Origin: Bacteroides sp.
GTDB lineage: Bacteria; Bacteroidota; Bacteroidia; Bacteroidales; Bacteroidaceae
Reading direction: 5' to 3'
NCBI GenBank assembly: GCA_021202275.1
Contig: JAJQDI010000026.1
Coordinates: forward strand, 134,169 to 198,168
DNA length: 64,000 nucleotides
In this document: in pieces, positions 1 to 9,140 of the stretch
How positions within the stretch are numbered: the stretch's first letter is position 1
How the letters are laid out: each line of letters starts with the position of its first letter
Translations under genes and position numbers: made by a program
The notes under the pieces: generated by a model
The model's input: the letters and a program-made list of their open reading frames with translations, nothing else
What the model was told of the DNA's origin: nothing
The model's database searches: none

Positions 1-61
1 TCTGTTTTTCTTCTTCTGCGTTGGTCTTTCCGCCGAAGAGGGATTTCAGGAAACTGGCCAT
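1..61 (-). CDS. N-terminal start of an unidentified gene, cut by the window edge
   Basis: An ATG on the minus strand at 61-59 opens a frame that runs off the left edge, giving 20 residues that begin MASFLKSLFGG and continue with a Glu/Lys-rich stretch. A good Bacteroidetes -7 box (TATCTTTG, minus strand, 97-90) lies 29 bp upstream, which supports a real start. Too little protein is visible to name a family. It is transcribed away from the repeat element at 113-274. Confidence 0.55.
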   Translation of the reverse strand, partial: MASFLKSLFGGKTNAEEEKQ

Positions 62-89
62 AAGTGTCTGTGGTATTTGTATGTGGCCG

Positions 90-97
90 CAAAGATA
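90..97 (-). promoter_or_regulatory. -7 promoter box of the left-edge gene
   Basis: TATCTTTG on the minus strand matches the Bacteroidetes TAnnTTTG box and lies 29 bp before the ATG at 61. Confidence 0.55.
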
Positions 98-112
98 ATG
101 AAAAGTTTTACT

Positions 113-274
113 GATTTACGATTTAACGATTTACGATTTACGATTGAAAATGCATATAGATCGACGTTATCATCCACTTGTAGAAACATATGTTCGTGTA
201 TAAGATGTTACGCATTGGGATCTACAAACATATTCTTTCTGTAATCTCAATCGTAAATCGTTCAATCGTAAATC
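113..274. repeat. Intergenic inverted-repeat element, copy A
   Basis: The left arm (113-146) is tandem GATTTACGATT units ending in ATTG. The right arm (248-274) is the inverse, CAATCGTAAATC units. It belongs to the repeat family also seen at 5621, 9141, 22697, 25306, 28534, 39193 and 55273. Degenerate copies of the GTAGAAAC/GTTTCTAC module sit inside at about 180 and just outside at about 335. It lies between recQ and the left-edge gene. Confidence 0.75.
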
Positions 275-341
275 TGTTTGCGTCTCCACGACGTATGTTC
301 AACAAAAAAGTATGTGTTTCTACAGTGAATAAAGAGAACTC

Positions 342-2252
342 TTACGTTTGTAAAGGCAGCGACAGGATGCCATCCTGTAGGATAAGGCGTTTTTCGTCCA
401 GCAGGTAGCGGATTGCCTGGCTGACCTCCTCTGTGTCCCGATCCAGTCTGAGGGCCAGTTGTACCGGAGTCAGGGGAGAACTGGTGAGTTGTTGACTGAT
501 CTGTTCGGCCATGGATTCCATATCGGCGGCGGAGAGAGGTTTTCGTTTACGGAGAGCTAAGCAGACGTCACATTGTCCGCAATCGTGTTCGGATTGTTCT
601 CCGAAATAGCGCAGCAGCTGCCTGCTGCGGCATATGCGGTCCGTAGTCACGTAGGAAACCATCGCGTCAATGCGGTTTTCGTATCGTCTCTTCCGATCTT
701 CATATACCGAAGGAGGCAGTTGCAAGTGGTGTTGTTCTACCCGTTCGCGCGTATATATAATGTAAGGTGTCTTTTTGCGGGGAATGTAATCAAGCACCCG
801 TTGTTTCGACAATAAGACAAACAGCTGGTATACCTGTTCGCGGTCGAGTCCGCTGCGCAGGGCCAGCAGGGCTTCGTCTATATAGGCGTAATCGGTAAAC
901 AGTCCGGTATAGGAACGTAGCAGGATGCTGATCAGGGCCTCCGTTCCGGGGTTGCTTTCCCGGTATTTGTAGAGCTCGTCCCTGCGCACGGTGAACCGGA
1001 TGCGGGAGGCATTGTCCTGTTCGTCGGTATATTCGATGTATCCGGCCTGTGTCAGGATCTTGAGCGCGCTATGCGCCGGTACCGGGTAGTGTTTGAAGGT
1101 GCGGCAAAACTCTTCCAGGTTGAACTCGTACATACATCCCCGGCCGTCGCCCATGGCCATCTGACAGTAGTATTGCACATGTTCGTAGACCTCCTTGATA
1201 TATTCTTTATCGGGAAAGGTATCGGGTATTCTTTTGCGCAGGGAAGCTTTGTCGGTGGGAGCATACAGGATGATGGCATATGCTTTCTGTCCGTCGCGTC
1301 CGGCCCGCCCGGCCTCCTGAAAATAGGCCTCCGGGGAGTCCGGAAGGTCGTAATGGATCACTACCCTCACATCCGGTTTGTCTATTCCCATACCAAACGC
1401 GTTGGTTGCTACGATAACGCGGCACTGGTCGGTTTGCCAGCGTTTTTGCCGGAGGTCTTTCTCGTCGTTGTTGAGTCCGGCGTGGTAGAAGTTGGCTGTG
1501 AATCCCTCCAGGGTCAGCAGTTCACTGATCTCTTTGGCGCGGCGGCGGCTACGTACATATACAATGGCGCTACCAGGTATGCGCTGTAGAATGCGTATCA
1601 TCTCCCCGGTCTTGTTGTCGGTATGCCGTATCAGGTAGGCCAGGTTTTTCCGCCCGAAGCTCATGCGGAATACATTCTCCGCGCGGAACCGGAGTTGTTG
1701 CTGGATGTCTTTGACCACCTCCGGGGTAGCGGTGGCCGTGAGCGCGAGTACCGGTGCGTGGGGGATCAGTTCGCGTATTTCGGCTATTTTCAGGTAGGCA
1801 GGCCGGAAGTCGTACCCCCATTGGGAGATGCAGTGGCTCTCATCTACCGTGAGCATACTCACCTTCATGGAGCGCAGCTTGGTACGGAAGATGTCTGTGT
1901 TGAGACGTTCGGGAGAGATATAGAGGAATTTGTAGTTACCGAAAATACAATTTTCCAGGGCGATGATGATCTCCTGCCGGGTCATACCCGAGTAGACCGC
2001 TGTGGCTTTGATGCCCCGTCGGCGCAGGTTCTGTACCTGGTCTTTCATCAGCGCGATCAGCGGGGTCACCACGATACACAGCCCCTCCTGTGCCAGGGCG
2101 GGCACCTGGAAGGTAATGGATTTGCCTCCTCCTGTGGGCATCAGGCCCAGGGTATCTTTTCCCTCCGATACGCTGCGGATGATCTCTTCCTGCAGATCGC
2201 GGAAAGAGTCATATCCCCAGTATTGTTTCAGTATTTCGTGGTAGAGGCTCAT
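342..2252 (-). CDS. recQ: ATP-dependent DNA helicase RecQ, short form
   Basis: A 3'-5' superfamily 2 helicase for recombination and fork repair, 636 residues. Visible: Walker A GGGKS (41-45), the RecQ DEAH variant DESH (137-140), TATATP motif III, a helicase C-terminal domain with GRAGRDGQ, and the RQC zinc cluster including CGQCDVC. The C-terminus ends in a winged-helix-like segment; no HRDC domain is apparent, so this is the shorter RecQ form (E. coli RecQ, about 610 residues, has HRDC). It lies downstream of recJ on the same strand, separated by a strong hairpin (2267-2326), so cotranscription is possible but probably attenuated. RecQ and RecJ cooperate in end resection in the RecF pathway, which fits the pairing. 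Confidence 0.96.
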   Translation of the reverse strand: MSLYHEILKQYWGYDSFRDLQEEIIRSVSEGKDTLGLMPTGGGKSITFQVPALAQEGLCIVVTPLIALMKDQVQNLRRRGIKATAVYSGMTRQEIIIALENCIFGNYKFLYISPERLNTDIFRTKLRSMKVSMLTVDESHCISQWGYDFRPAYLKIAEIRELIPHAPVLALTATATPEVVKDIQQQLRFRAENVFRMSFGRKNLAYLIRHTDNKTGEMIRILQRIPGSAIVYVRSRRRAKEISELLTLEGFTANFYHAGLNNDEKDLRQKRWQTDQCRVIVATNAFGMGIDKPDVRVVIHYDLPDSPEAYFQEAGRAGRDGQKAYAIILYAPTDKASLRKRIPDTFPDKEYIKEVYEHVQYYCQMAMGDGRGCMYEFNLEEFCRTFKHYPVPAHSALKILTQAGYIEYTDEQDNASRIRFTVRRDELYKYRESNPGTEALISILLRSYTGLFTDYAYIDEALLALRSGLDREQVYQLFVLLSKQRVLDYIPRKKTPYIIYTRERVEQHHLQLPPSVYEDRKRRYENRIDAMVSYVTTDRICRSRQLLRYFGEQSEHDCGQCDVCLALRKRKPLSAADMESMAEQISQQLTSSPLTPVQLALRLDRDTEEVSQAIRYLLDEKRLILQDGILSLPLQT

Positions 2253-2266
2253 GTATGGAAAAGAAA

Positions 2267-2326
2267 GGATACAGACACCGGCCGGATCAACTTGTCGCTG
2301 ACGGGTTCCGGCCGGTGCCTGTATCC
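2267..2326 (-). terminator. Long hairpin between recJ and recQ
   Basis: Arms 2267-2285 and 2308-2326 pair over 19 bp with one mismatch around a 22-nt loop; the core is CACCGGCCGG. On the minus strand it follows the recJ stop and precedes recQ, and a short T-rich run follows. It is likely a terminator or attenuator that uncouples the two genes. Confidence 0.6.
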
Positions 2327-2330
2327 CGTT

Positions 2331-4049
2331 TTATTCGGTCGGTTTGATGTCTTCGATCTGCAGTTGCACTTCCCCCCGTTTGTGGGTGTTCTCTTCAATG
2401 GAGTAGCAGATGTCGAAAGATCGTTTGGTCTTGATGTAGCGTACGTGTGAACTCTGGCCGAAGGCGATACCGTTCATCGCATTGTTGGATTTGTTGTCTA
2501 CCAGTTCCAGTTTGATATGCTCCTGGTCGCGGCCCACCACTTTGCTGGTGCCGTAGTCGTAGACATGGTGTGTGCAGAAGATCGGTTTGGGATTTTCCGG
2601 CCCGAAGGGGTTGAACTTTTTCAGGTCGTGGAAGAACTTCATGGTGATGTCCCGGAAGTCGATCTCCGCGTCGATATCGATCACCGCGCTGGTCTGTTCG
2701 GGCAGGATATGTCCGGTCACATACTCTTCGAACCGCCGGGTGAATGCCTCTACGTTCTCTACCTTCATCGATAGTCCGGCCGCATAGGTATGTCCGCCGA
2801 AGTTTTCCAGCAGATCCCGGCAATGCTCAATGGCCTTGTATACATCAAAGCCCGATACCGAGCGTGCCGATCCGGTAGCTATATCGTCGGTACGGGTGAG
2901 TACTACCGCCGGGCGGTAGTGAACCTCCGTGAGGCGGGAAGCTACGATACCGATGACTCCTTTGTGCCAGTCTTCGTTGTAAAGCACAATGGAGCGTCGG
3001 TCGGCCAGTCCTTCCAGCTCCGAAACGATCCGGTTGGCCTCTTCGGTCATGTTCTTGTCGAGGTCTTTGCGGGTTTCGTTGTACTGGTTGATCTGGTTGC
3101 TCTTTTCCAGCGCGGCCGAGAGGTCTTTCTCTACCAGCAGGTCTACCGCCTCTTTTCCGCTCTGGATACGTCCCGAAGCATTGATACGCGGTCCGATCTT
3201 GAAGACGATGTCGCTGACCGTGATCTCCTTCTCGGAAAGTCCGCATACGTCGATAATGGCTTTCAGTCCTACGCTGGGGTTGCTGTTGAGCTGTTTCAGA
3301 CCGTGGTGGGTGAGGATGCGGTTCTCTCCCATGATGGGTACGATGTCCGAAGCCACACTCACGGCTACCAGGTCGAGCAGGGGGATCAGTTGGTGAAAGT
3401 CGAGCCCGTTGCTCTGGGCAAAAGCCTGCATGAATTTAAAGCCTACGCCACATCCCGACAGGTGTTCGTAGGGATAGGTATTGTCCGGGCGTTTCGCATT
3501 CAGGATAGCCACGGCGGGTGGCATCACATCGTCGGGCACATGATGGTCGCAGATGATGAAATCGATTCCTTTCTCCCGCGCGTAGGTGATCTCTTCCACG
3601 GCTTTGATGCCGCAATCCAGTACAATGATCAGACTTACGCCCGTCTCCGCGGCGTAGTCGATCCCTTTTTTAGAGATACCGTATCCCTCTTCATAACGAT
3701 CGGGAATGTAGTAGTCTAAATTGGAATAATATTGTTGAATGAACTTGTAGACCAGTGAAACCGCAGTGGTTCCGTCTACGTCATAATCTCCATAAATAAG
3801 AATACGCTCTTTTTTTCCCATTGCCTTGTTCAGACGCTCCACGGCGATGTCCATATCCTTCATCAGGAACGGATCGTGCAGATCATGCAGTTGTGGCCGG
3901 AAAAATTTCCGCGCCTCTTCTACTTCGGTGATCCCACGTTGCACAAGAAGCCTACCGAGGATCGGGCTAATCCCCAGTTTCTCGGCCAGTTGCCGGCTCG
4001 TTTCTGTCTGTTCTTCGGTAATGGATTGATAATTCCATTTGTGGTTCAT
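2331..4049 (-). CDS. recJ: Single-stranded-DNA-specific exonuclease RecJ
   Basis: A 5'-3' single-strand exonuclease of the DHH family, 572 residues, used in recombination and mismatch repair. Motifs seen: DYDVDG (88-93), a metal-binding DCG at about 145, DHH (168-170), GRINASGR, and a DHHA1 region with WHKGVIGIVASR and GGH near 420. The last 100 residues form the OB-like C-terminal domain. Length is normal for the family. The ATG at 4049 gives MNHKWNYQSI, which matches the usual start. Its partner recQ follows on the same strand. Confidence 0.96.
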   Translation of the reverse strand: MNHKWNYQSITEEQTETSRQLAEKLGISPILGRLLVQRGITEVEEARKFFRPQLHDLHDPFLMKDMDIAVERLNKAMGKKERILIYGDYDVDGTTAVSLVYKFIQQYYSNLDYYIPDRYEEGYGISKKGIDYAAETGVSLIIVLDCGIKAVEEITYAREKGIDFIICDHHVPDDVMPPAVAILNAKRPDNTYPYEHLSGCGVGFKFMQAFAQSNGLDFHQLIPLLDLVAVSVASDIVPIMGENRILTHHGLKQLNSNPSVGLKAIIDVCGLSEKEITVSDIVFKIGPRINASGRIQSGKEAVDLLVEKDLSAALEKSNQINQYNETRKDLDKNMTEEANRIVSELEGLADRRSIVLYNEDWHKGVIGIVASRLTEVHYRPAVVLTRTDDIATGSARSVSGFDVYKAIEHCRDLLENFGGHTYAAGLSMKVENVEAFTRRFEEYVTGHILPEQTSAVIDIDAEIDFRDITMKFFHDLKKFNPFGPENPKPIFCTHHVYDYGTSKVVGRDQEHIKLELVDNKSNNAMNGIAFGQSSHVRYIKTKRSFDICYSIEENTHKRGEVQLQIEDIKPTE

Positions 4050-4544
4050 TTTATATATTGTTTTTCTTTCTTTCTGTTCCCAGGTGTTGAAGAGGTGTAC
4101 TCCCCCATCAAGCCGTAAAATTACGAAAAAAACCTGAGGGGAGGGCGTGGAATTGCTAAAATATTATCATAGTATAAGAATAGCGTTTAAAAATGTGAAA
4201 TCTGTAGATTTTTATTTGTCCCGGTGAGTAGGTAGAGACAGGAGAAAGAACCGGCTTTTGCCGGACAGACTTCCCGGAAAGCAGGGAAGGCTTTTTCTTT
4301 TTGTCGGGAAAACGGAATGAATACCGTTTCCTGTTTGCAGGTAAACAAGAGCGTGTTTTCCGGCACATACCGTTTCCGGGTATAGGATTTCCGGAAGGGT
4401 GTTTTCCCCGTCATCTGTCGCTGGGACAGGGTCCGGGGTGCCTGATGGGGTTATGAAATCAGGAAGCAGCCGGACCTCCGTTTGAGGAACAGCCGCCTTC
4501 CGGTTGGGTGATGGATCTGTGATGCAGATCGGTCTGCCGGCAGA
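4050..4544. other. Gene-free interval upstream of recJ
   Basis: No plausible coding frame was found. Two compact hairpins are present: CCGGC-TTTT-GCCGG at 4251-4264, and CTTCCC/GGGAAG at about 4270-4289 followed by a T-rich run on the plus strand. Both flanking genes point left, so a plus-strand terminator has no obvious client. The recJ promoter must lie in the right-to-left direction here but no clean TAnnTTTG box was recognised. Confidence 0.4.
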
Positions 4545-4979
4545 TCAGGCCTTTTTCTTCCGTACGTCCCGTCTTTCGTAGGCACTGATAGACTGGATCC
4601 ACTCTTCGGAGATCTCCTGTGATTCGTGTTTTTCCAGATTGAACGCTACGAGGATAGACTGGCATACACACTTCACCTCCCCTTTGTTATCTACCACCCG
4701 TTGGATGAGTTTCATGCTTTTGGTACCGATCTCGGCAACGGTGGTCTCCACGGCAATAGGGTCTGTGGCAAAGATCTGTGCCAGGAAATCCACTTCGAGA
4801 TGTACCACAACGATCCCTTCCTTTTCCCAATCCAGGTCGGGGCGTACGGTGGCGAAATATTCCGTCTTTCCCAGGTCGTAGTAGGAGAAATAAACGGAAT
4901 TGTTGACATGCCCGAATTTATCTACATCGTTGAAACGCAACTGAATGGGCAGGCTATAGCGAAAGGTAAGCTCTTCCAT
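4545..4979 (-). CDS. Hotdog-fold acyl-CoA thioesterase (YbgC/FadM-like)
   Basis: A 144-residue 4HBT-family protein predicted to hydrolyse acyl-CoA thioesters in the cytoplasm. The diagnostic N-terminal motif is present: RFNDVDKFGHVNNSVYFSYY, with the catalytic-type Asp two residues before the KFGHVNN turn. Substrate length cannot be read from the sequence. The C-terminal tail is Lys/Arg-rich. It is divergent from the YrdC-domain gene at 5056, with a 76-bp shared promoter region, and on the same strand as recJ but about 500 bp away. Confidence 0.88.
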   Translation of the reverse strand: MEELTFRYSLPIQLRFNDVDKFGHVNNSVYFSYYDLGKTEYFATVRPDLDWEKEGIVVVHLEVDFLAQIFATDPIAVETTVAEIGTKSMKLIQRVVDNKGEVKCVCQSILVAFNLEKHESQEISEEWIQSISAYERRDVRKKKA

Positions 4980-5017
4980 ATTTTGAATGATTCGTTTTTA
5001 ATATCGGGCAAAAGTAG

Positions 5018-5025
5018 TACTTTTG
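5018..5025 (+). promoter_or_regulatory. -7 promoter box of the Sua5/YrdC gene
   Basis: TACTTTTG, 30 bp before the ATG at 5056. Confidence 0.55.
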
Positions 5026-5055
5026 TGTGTTAAACTCAATAATTGACCGCCGGAA

Positions 5056-5619
5056 ATGACGGAAGATATCAAAAAAGCTTGTCAGGTGTTGTGGGAGGGA
5101 GGAGTGATCCTCTACCCTACGGATACGATATGGGGACTGGGATGCGATGCCACCAACGCGGCGGCTGTGAAGCGTGTGTATGACATCAAACAGCGGGCCG
5201 ATAGCAAGGCTATGCTGGTATTGGTAGACTCACCGGTGAAGGTAGATTTCTATGTGGACGAGGTGCCGGATATAGCCTGGGACCTGATCGAACTGACCGA
5301 AAAGCCGCTCACCATCATCTATCCCGGCGCGCGTAATCTGGCTCCCAACCTGCTGGCTGAGGACGGTAGCGTGGGCATCCGGGTGACGAAAGAGAAATTC
5401 TCTCACCGGCTGTGCCAACAATTCCGTAAGGCAATTGTATCTACTTCAGCCAATATCAGCGGTGCTCCTTCTCCGGCCACCTTCGCGGAGATCTCTCCGG
5501 AGATCCTGGAAGCAGTGGACTATGTGGTCTCCTTCCGTCAGGAAGAGACCGGCAAGCCCCGCCCCTCAGGGATCATCAAGTTAGGAAAAGGGGGGCTGAT
5601 AGAGGTGATAAGAAAATAA
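5056..5619 (+). CDS. L-threonylcarbamoyladenylate synthase (Sua5/YrdC/YciO family)
   Basis: Makes threonylcarbamoyl-AMP from threonine, bicarbonate and ATP for the t6A37 modification of ANN-decoding tRNAs. The 187 residues are a single YrdC domain: YPTDTIWGLGCDA near the N-terminus, KPLTIIYPG, GIRVTKE, and STSANISG near residue 135. The separate C-terminal Sua5 domain is absent, so it is YrdC/TsaC-like in architecture. A YciO-type paralog of unknown role cannot be excluded. mtaB, which acts on t6A, is elsewhere in this window (51772). The stop codon is followed within two bases by repeat element B. Confidence 0.88.
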   Translation: MTEDIKKACQVLWEGGVILYPTDTIWGLGCDATNAAAVKRVYDIKQRADSKAMLVLVDSPVKVDFYVDEVPDIAWDLIELTEKPLTIIYPGARNLAPNLLAEDGSVGIRVTKEKFSHRLCQQFRKAIVSTSANISGAPSPATFAEISPEILEAVDYVVSFRQEETGKPRPSGIIKLGKGGLIEVIRK

Positions 5620-5620
5620 C

Positions 5621-5971
5621 GAGATTTACGATTTACGGATTTACGATGTACGATTGGACATTCAGGGACAGGGTATTATCTATTGAAAGTCAACCAAACA
5701 ATCACAGTCATACACATCCGCCATACGCCTGGCACAGGTGTATCGTCGTCTTTGATCTCGGAGCGTTAAGCGGAGTGAAGATGTACGCCGATCTGGGAGC
5801 AGGATATATCTGAGCGCAGCGGGTTTTTTTGCTCGTTGCCGGGTATCAAACGAAGTAGTGGAGAGGTATAAATCATATTTTATCCGATGTATTTTCAATC
5901 GTACATTGTAATTAGCTTTGCTGACCGTTGGTTGGCTTCGTCGACTGTTGGCTCGTCCAATCGTAAATCTC
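5621..5971. repeat. Intergenic inverted-repeat element, copy B
   Basis: A 351-bp element. The left end begins GAGATTTACGATTTACGG; the right end finishes CCAATCGTAAATCTC, its inverse. Just inside the right end, 5926-5958 carries an inverted version of the CCAACGGTCGAC box. It starts two bases after the YrdC-domain stop and ends 64 bp before the ClC start, and fills almost the whole intergenic gap. Confidence 0.78.
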
Positions 5972-6034
5972 TTCGTTTTTTTGGCGGAGCAAAGAAATGA
6001 AGAGAAATTGAAGAATAAAAGTTCTAAATACTAT

Positions 6035-7822
6035 ATGCAGAATAAACCATCCATCTACCAATATATTCTTACCTGGCGTGAGACCCACATCAAGGAGAAG
6101 CACTTTATCCTGATACTGAGTTTCGTGGTGGGTATCCTGACGGCGCTGGCGGCACTGCTGCTGAAATACCTGATCCATCTGATCCAGGATTTTCTGACCA
6201 ACCGTTTCAGTGATACCGGCGCCAATTACATGTACCTGATCTATCCCGTAGTGGGTATCTTTCTTACCGGACTGTTTGTCCGCTATGTGGTGAAAGACGA
6301 TATCAGCCACGGGGTGACGAAGATCCTCTATGCGATCTCCCGCAGGCAGGGACGCATCAAGCCTCACAATACCTGGTCTTCCATCATTGCCAGTTCCATC
6401 ACCATCGGATTCGGTGGGTCGGTAGGAGCGGAGGCACCCATCGTGCTCACCGGTTCGGCCATCGGTTCCAATCTGGGAAGCGTGTTCAAGATGGAACACC
6501 GTACCCTGATGCTCCTGGTAGGATGTGGCGCGGCAGGCGCGGTGGCCGGGATTTTCAAAGCCCCGATTGCGGGCCTGGTCTTTACGATCGAAGTATTGAT
6601 GATCGATCTGACGATGACTTCGCTGTTGCCCCTGCTCATCTCTTCGGTGACGGCGGCCTCCCTTTCCTACATCCTTACCGGTACGGAGGCGATGTTCAAA
6701 TTCCACCTGGATCAGCCCTTTGAGATGGAACGTATTCCCTATGTGATCCTGCTGGGTATTTTCTGTGGATTGGTCTCTCTTTATTTCACCCGTACGATGA
6801 ACTGGATCGAAGGGATCTTCGGCCGGCTCAAGGGGCCGTACCGCAAATTGTTACTGGGAGGTCTGTTGCTGAGTATACTGATCTTCCTGTTCCCTTCGCT
6901 GTATGGAGAAGGGTACGACACCATACACACCCTGCTCAATGGCAGCCGGGCAGCGGATTGGGACACGGTGATGAACAATTCTCTTTTCTACGGGCACAGG
7001 CATATGTTGCTGATCTATTTGGTGTTGATCATCCTGTTCAAGGTATTTGCCACCAGTGCTACCAACGGTGGCGGAGGTTGTGGGGGGATCTTTGCTCCTT
7101 CGCTGTTCCTGGGATGTATTGCCGGCTTCGCCTTCTCCTACCTGAGTAATGTCTTTGATATGACTCCTTTTCTGCCGGAGAAGAATTTTGCTCTGATGGG
7201 TATGGCGGGGATGATGAGTGGGGTGATGCACGCACCACTGACGGGAGTGTTCCTGATCGCGGAGCTCACCGGAGGGTACGACCTGTTCCTGCCCCTGATG
7301 ATCGTTGCGGTGAGTTCTTACCTGACCATCATGGTCTTTGAACCGCATAGTATCTATTCCATGCGCCTGGCGAAGAAAGGGCAACTGCTCACTCACCACA
7401 AAGACAAGGCGGTGCTTACACTGATGAAGATGGAGAATGTGGTGGAGACGGATTTCCTGACCGTGCGTCCGGAAATGGATCTGGGTGAATTGGTGAAGGT
7501 GATCTCCCACTCACACCGCAATGTCTTTCCGGTGGTAGACAAAGACGATGTGTTGCTGGGGGTGGTGCTGCTTGATGATATCCGGAACATTATGTTCCGT
7601 CAGGAATTGTACCATCGGTTCCGGGTACAGAAGCTGATGACCTCGGTCCCTGCCCGGCTGTACAATACCGACAGCATGGAAAAAGTGATGCGTACGTTCG
7701 ACGATACCAATGCCTGGAATCTGCCTGTGGTGGATGAAGAGGGAAGGTATATGGGGTTTGTCTCCAAATCCAAGATATTCAATTCGTACCGACAGGTACT
7801 GGTGCAGTTCTCTGACGAGTGA
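6035..7822 (+). CDS. ClC-family chloride channel/transporter with two CBS domains
   Basis: An inner-membrane voltage-gated-ClC-type protein, 595 residues from the chosen ATG. Many hydrophobic helices span residues 25-440. ClC selectivity motifs are visible: GGSVGAEAP (the gating/proton Glu is present), a GGGGCGGIFAPSLF segment, and GMAGMMSGVMHAPLTG. The C-terminal 130 residues hold a CBS pair (MTSVPARLYNTDSM in the second). The frame is open upstream to 5918, but that extension lies in repeat element B, so MQNKPSIYQY at 6035 is the better start. Whether it is a channel or an H+/Cl- antiporter is not decided here. Confidence 0.93.
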   Translation: MQNKPSIYQYILTWRETHIKEKHFILILSFVVGILTALAALLLKYLIHLIQDFLTNRFSDTGANYMYLIYPVVGIFLTGLFVRYVVKDDISHGVTKILYAISRRQGRIKPHNTWSSIIASSITIGFGGSVGAEAPIVLTGSAIGSNLGSVFKMEHRTLMLLVGCGAAGAVAGIFKAPIAGLVFTIEVLMIDLTMTSLLPLLISSVTAASLSYILTGTEAMFKFHLDQPFEMERIPYVILLGIFCGLVSLYFTRTMNWIEGIFGRLKGPYRKLLLGGLLLSILIFLFPSLYGEGYDTIHTLLNGSRAADWDTVMNNSLFYGHRHMLLIYLVLIILFKVFATSATNGGGGCGGIFAPSLFLGCIAGFAFSYLSNVFDMTPFLPEKNFALMGMAGMMSGVMHAPLTGVFLIAELTGGYDLFLPLMIVAVSSYLTIMVFEPHSIYSMRLAKKGQLLTHHKDKAVLTLMKMENVVETDFLTVRPEMDLGELVKVISHSHRNVFPVVDKDDVLLGVVLLDDIRNIMFRQELYHRFRVQKLMTSVPARLYNTDSMEKVMRTFDDTNAWNLPVVDEEGRYMGFVSKSKIFNSYRQVLVQFSDE

Positions 7823-8058
7823 TCCTCCCCGGAGGAGTGATTGGGCGAAGCCCGACGGGAATCGGACCTGATACTAAAGTTCAGGAAACTCCTGATCTAT
7901 CCACCGACCCTCTGAGTTGTTCACTTTTCCGGATTGATTATCTGTGTTTGTTTCATCCCCCTTTTTTCCACTCCGGAAACTCCGGAACCTGTACAGGCTA
8001 CCTAATTCTATACAGGCAGGGTCTTTTATAAAGGTAATTATCTTTTAACTGAACATAT

Positions 8059-9078
8059 ATGAATTCAGAAAACATACAGACTTCCGCTACAGCGGAAAAG
8101 GGGTCCCTTCGTATTGTATATATGGGTACTCCCGAATTTGCAGTAGAACCTCTTCGTTGCCTCGTAGAGGGTGGATACCATGTGGTGGGTGTGGTCACCA
8201 TGCCCGATAAACCTGCCGGGCGCGGACACAAGTTGCGGCAATCGCCTGTGAAGGAATATGCCGTGCAACAGGGGCTTCCCCTTTTGCAGCCGGAGAAGCT
8301 GAAAGAGGAGAGTTTTCTGGAGCAGTTGCGTGCCTGGAAGGCAGACCTGCAGATCGTGGTGGCTTTCCGGATGTTGCCGGAGGTGGTGTGGAACATGCCT
8401 CCGAAGGGAACATTCAATCTGCATGCTTCTCTGTTGCCCCAGTACCGGGGTGCAGCACCGATCAACTGGGCAGTGATCCATGGAGAAAAAGAGACGGGGC
8501 TGACCACTTTTTTCCTGACCCACGAGATTGATACCGGTGAGGTGATCCGGCAAGTGCGGGTACCTGTGGCGGAAGAGGATAACGTGGGAGTGGTGCACGA
8601 CCGCCTGATGAAGGAGGGTGGCCCGCTGGTCATAGAGACGGTAGAAGATATTCTGCGGGCAACGGTGAAGAGTGTTCCTCAGAACCAATTGCCTGTAGAA
8701 GGAGAGCTGAAACCTGCTCCTAAACTCTTTAAAGAGACTTGCCGGATCGACTGGACACGTACGACCAAACAGGTATATGACTTTATCCGTGGTTTGTCTC
8801 CCTACCCGGCAGCCTGGACAGAACTTGTCAATGGTGCAGGAGAGAGTATCGTGGTGAAGATATTTGAGAGTGAAAAAGTAACAGGTGAAACTCTGCGGAA
8901 GCCTGGCACTATACAGACAGATGGAAAGAATTTCCTGCATGTAGCTACAGCGGATGGATATGTTGCGGTGACCTCTCTGCAATTTCCAGGCAAGAAACGA
9001 CTTACGATACAGGAGGTGCTCCGGGGTTATCGGATAGCACCGGAGGCTTTTATGAAAACAGAGCTATTGACGATCTGA
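8059..9078 (+). CDS. fmt: Methionyl-tRNA formyltransferase
   Basis: Formylates initiator Met-tRNA using 10-formyl-tetrahydrofolate. The 339 residues show the N-terminal formyltransferase fold with GTPEFA (23-28), catalytic triad residues N120, H122 and D158 in FNLHASLLP and HEIDTGE, then a C-terminal OB domain (about 220-335). About 15 extra residues precede the conserved LRIVYMGTPEF start. It sits between the ClC gene and rpe, on the same strand, but the 678-bp gap downstream contains repeat C, so it probably ends its own transcript. Confidence 0.96.
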   Translation: MNSENIQTSATAEKGSLRIVYMGTPEFAVEPLRCLVEGGYHVVGVVTMPDKPAGRGHKLRQSPVKEYAVQQGLPLLQPEKLKEESFLEQLRAWKADLQIVVAFRMLPEVVWNMPPKGTFNLHASLLPQYRGAAPINWAVIHGEKETGLTTFFLTHEIDTGEVIRQVRVPVAEEDNVGVVHDRLMKEGGPLVIETVEDILRATVKSVPQNQLPVEGELKPAPKLFKETCRIDWTRTTKQVYDFIRGLSPYPAAWTELVNGAGESIVVKIFESEKVTGETLRKPGTIQTDGKNFLHVATADGYVAVTSLQFPGKKRLTIQEVLRGYRIAPEAFMKTELLTI

Positions 9079-9080
9079 CG

Positions 9081-9100
9081 AACCAACGGTCGACGCAGTC
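9081..9100 (+). repeat. 20-bp CCAACGGTCGACG box, copy 1
   Basis: AACCAACGGTCGACGCAGTC occurs here, two bases after the fmt stop, and identically at 51535-51554. A diverged inverse is in repeat B (5926-5958). GTCGAC at its core is a palindrome. Confidence 0.6.
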
Positions 9101-9140
9101 CATCGAAGATCGGCGTAGCCAACCAGGCGGCCAGCGAAGG

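Noticed and set aside
190..408. 72-codon plus-strand frame at the left end
   Set aside because: It runs through repeat A and into the 3' end of recQ on the other strand; its composition is that of the repeat.
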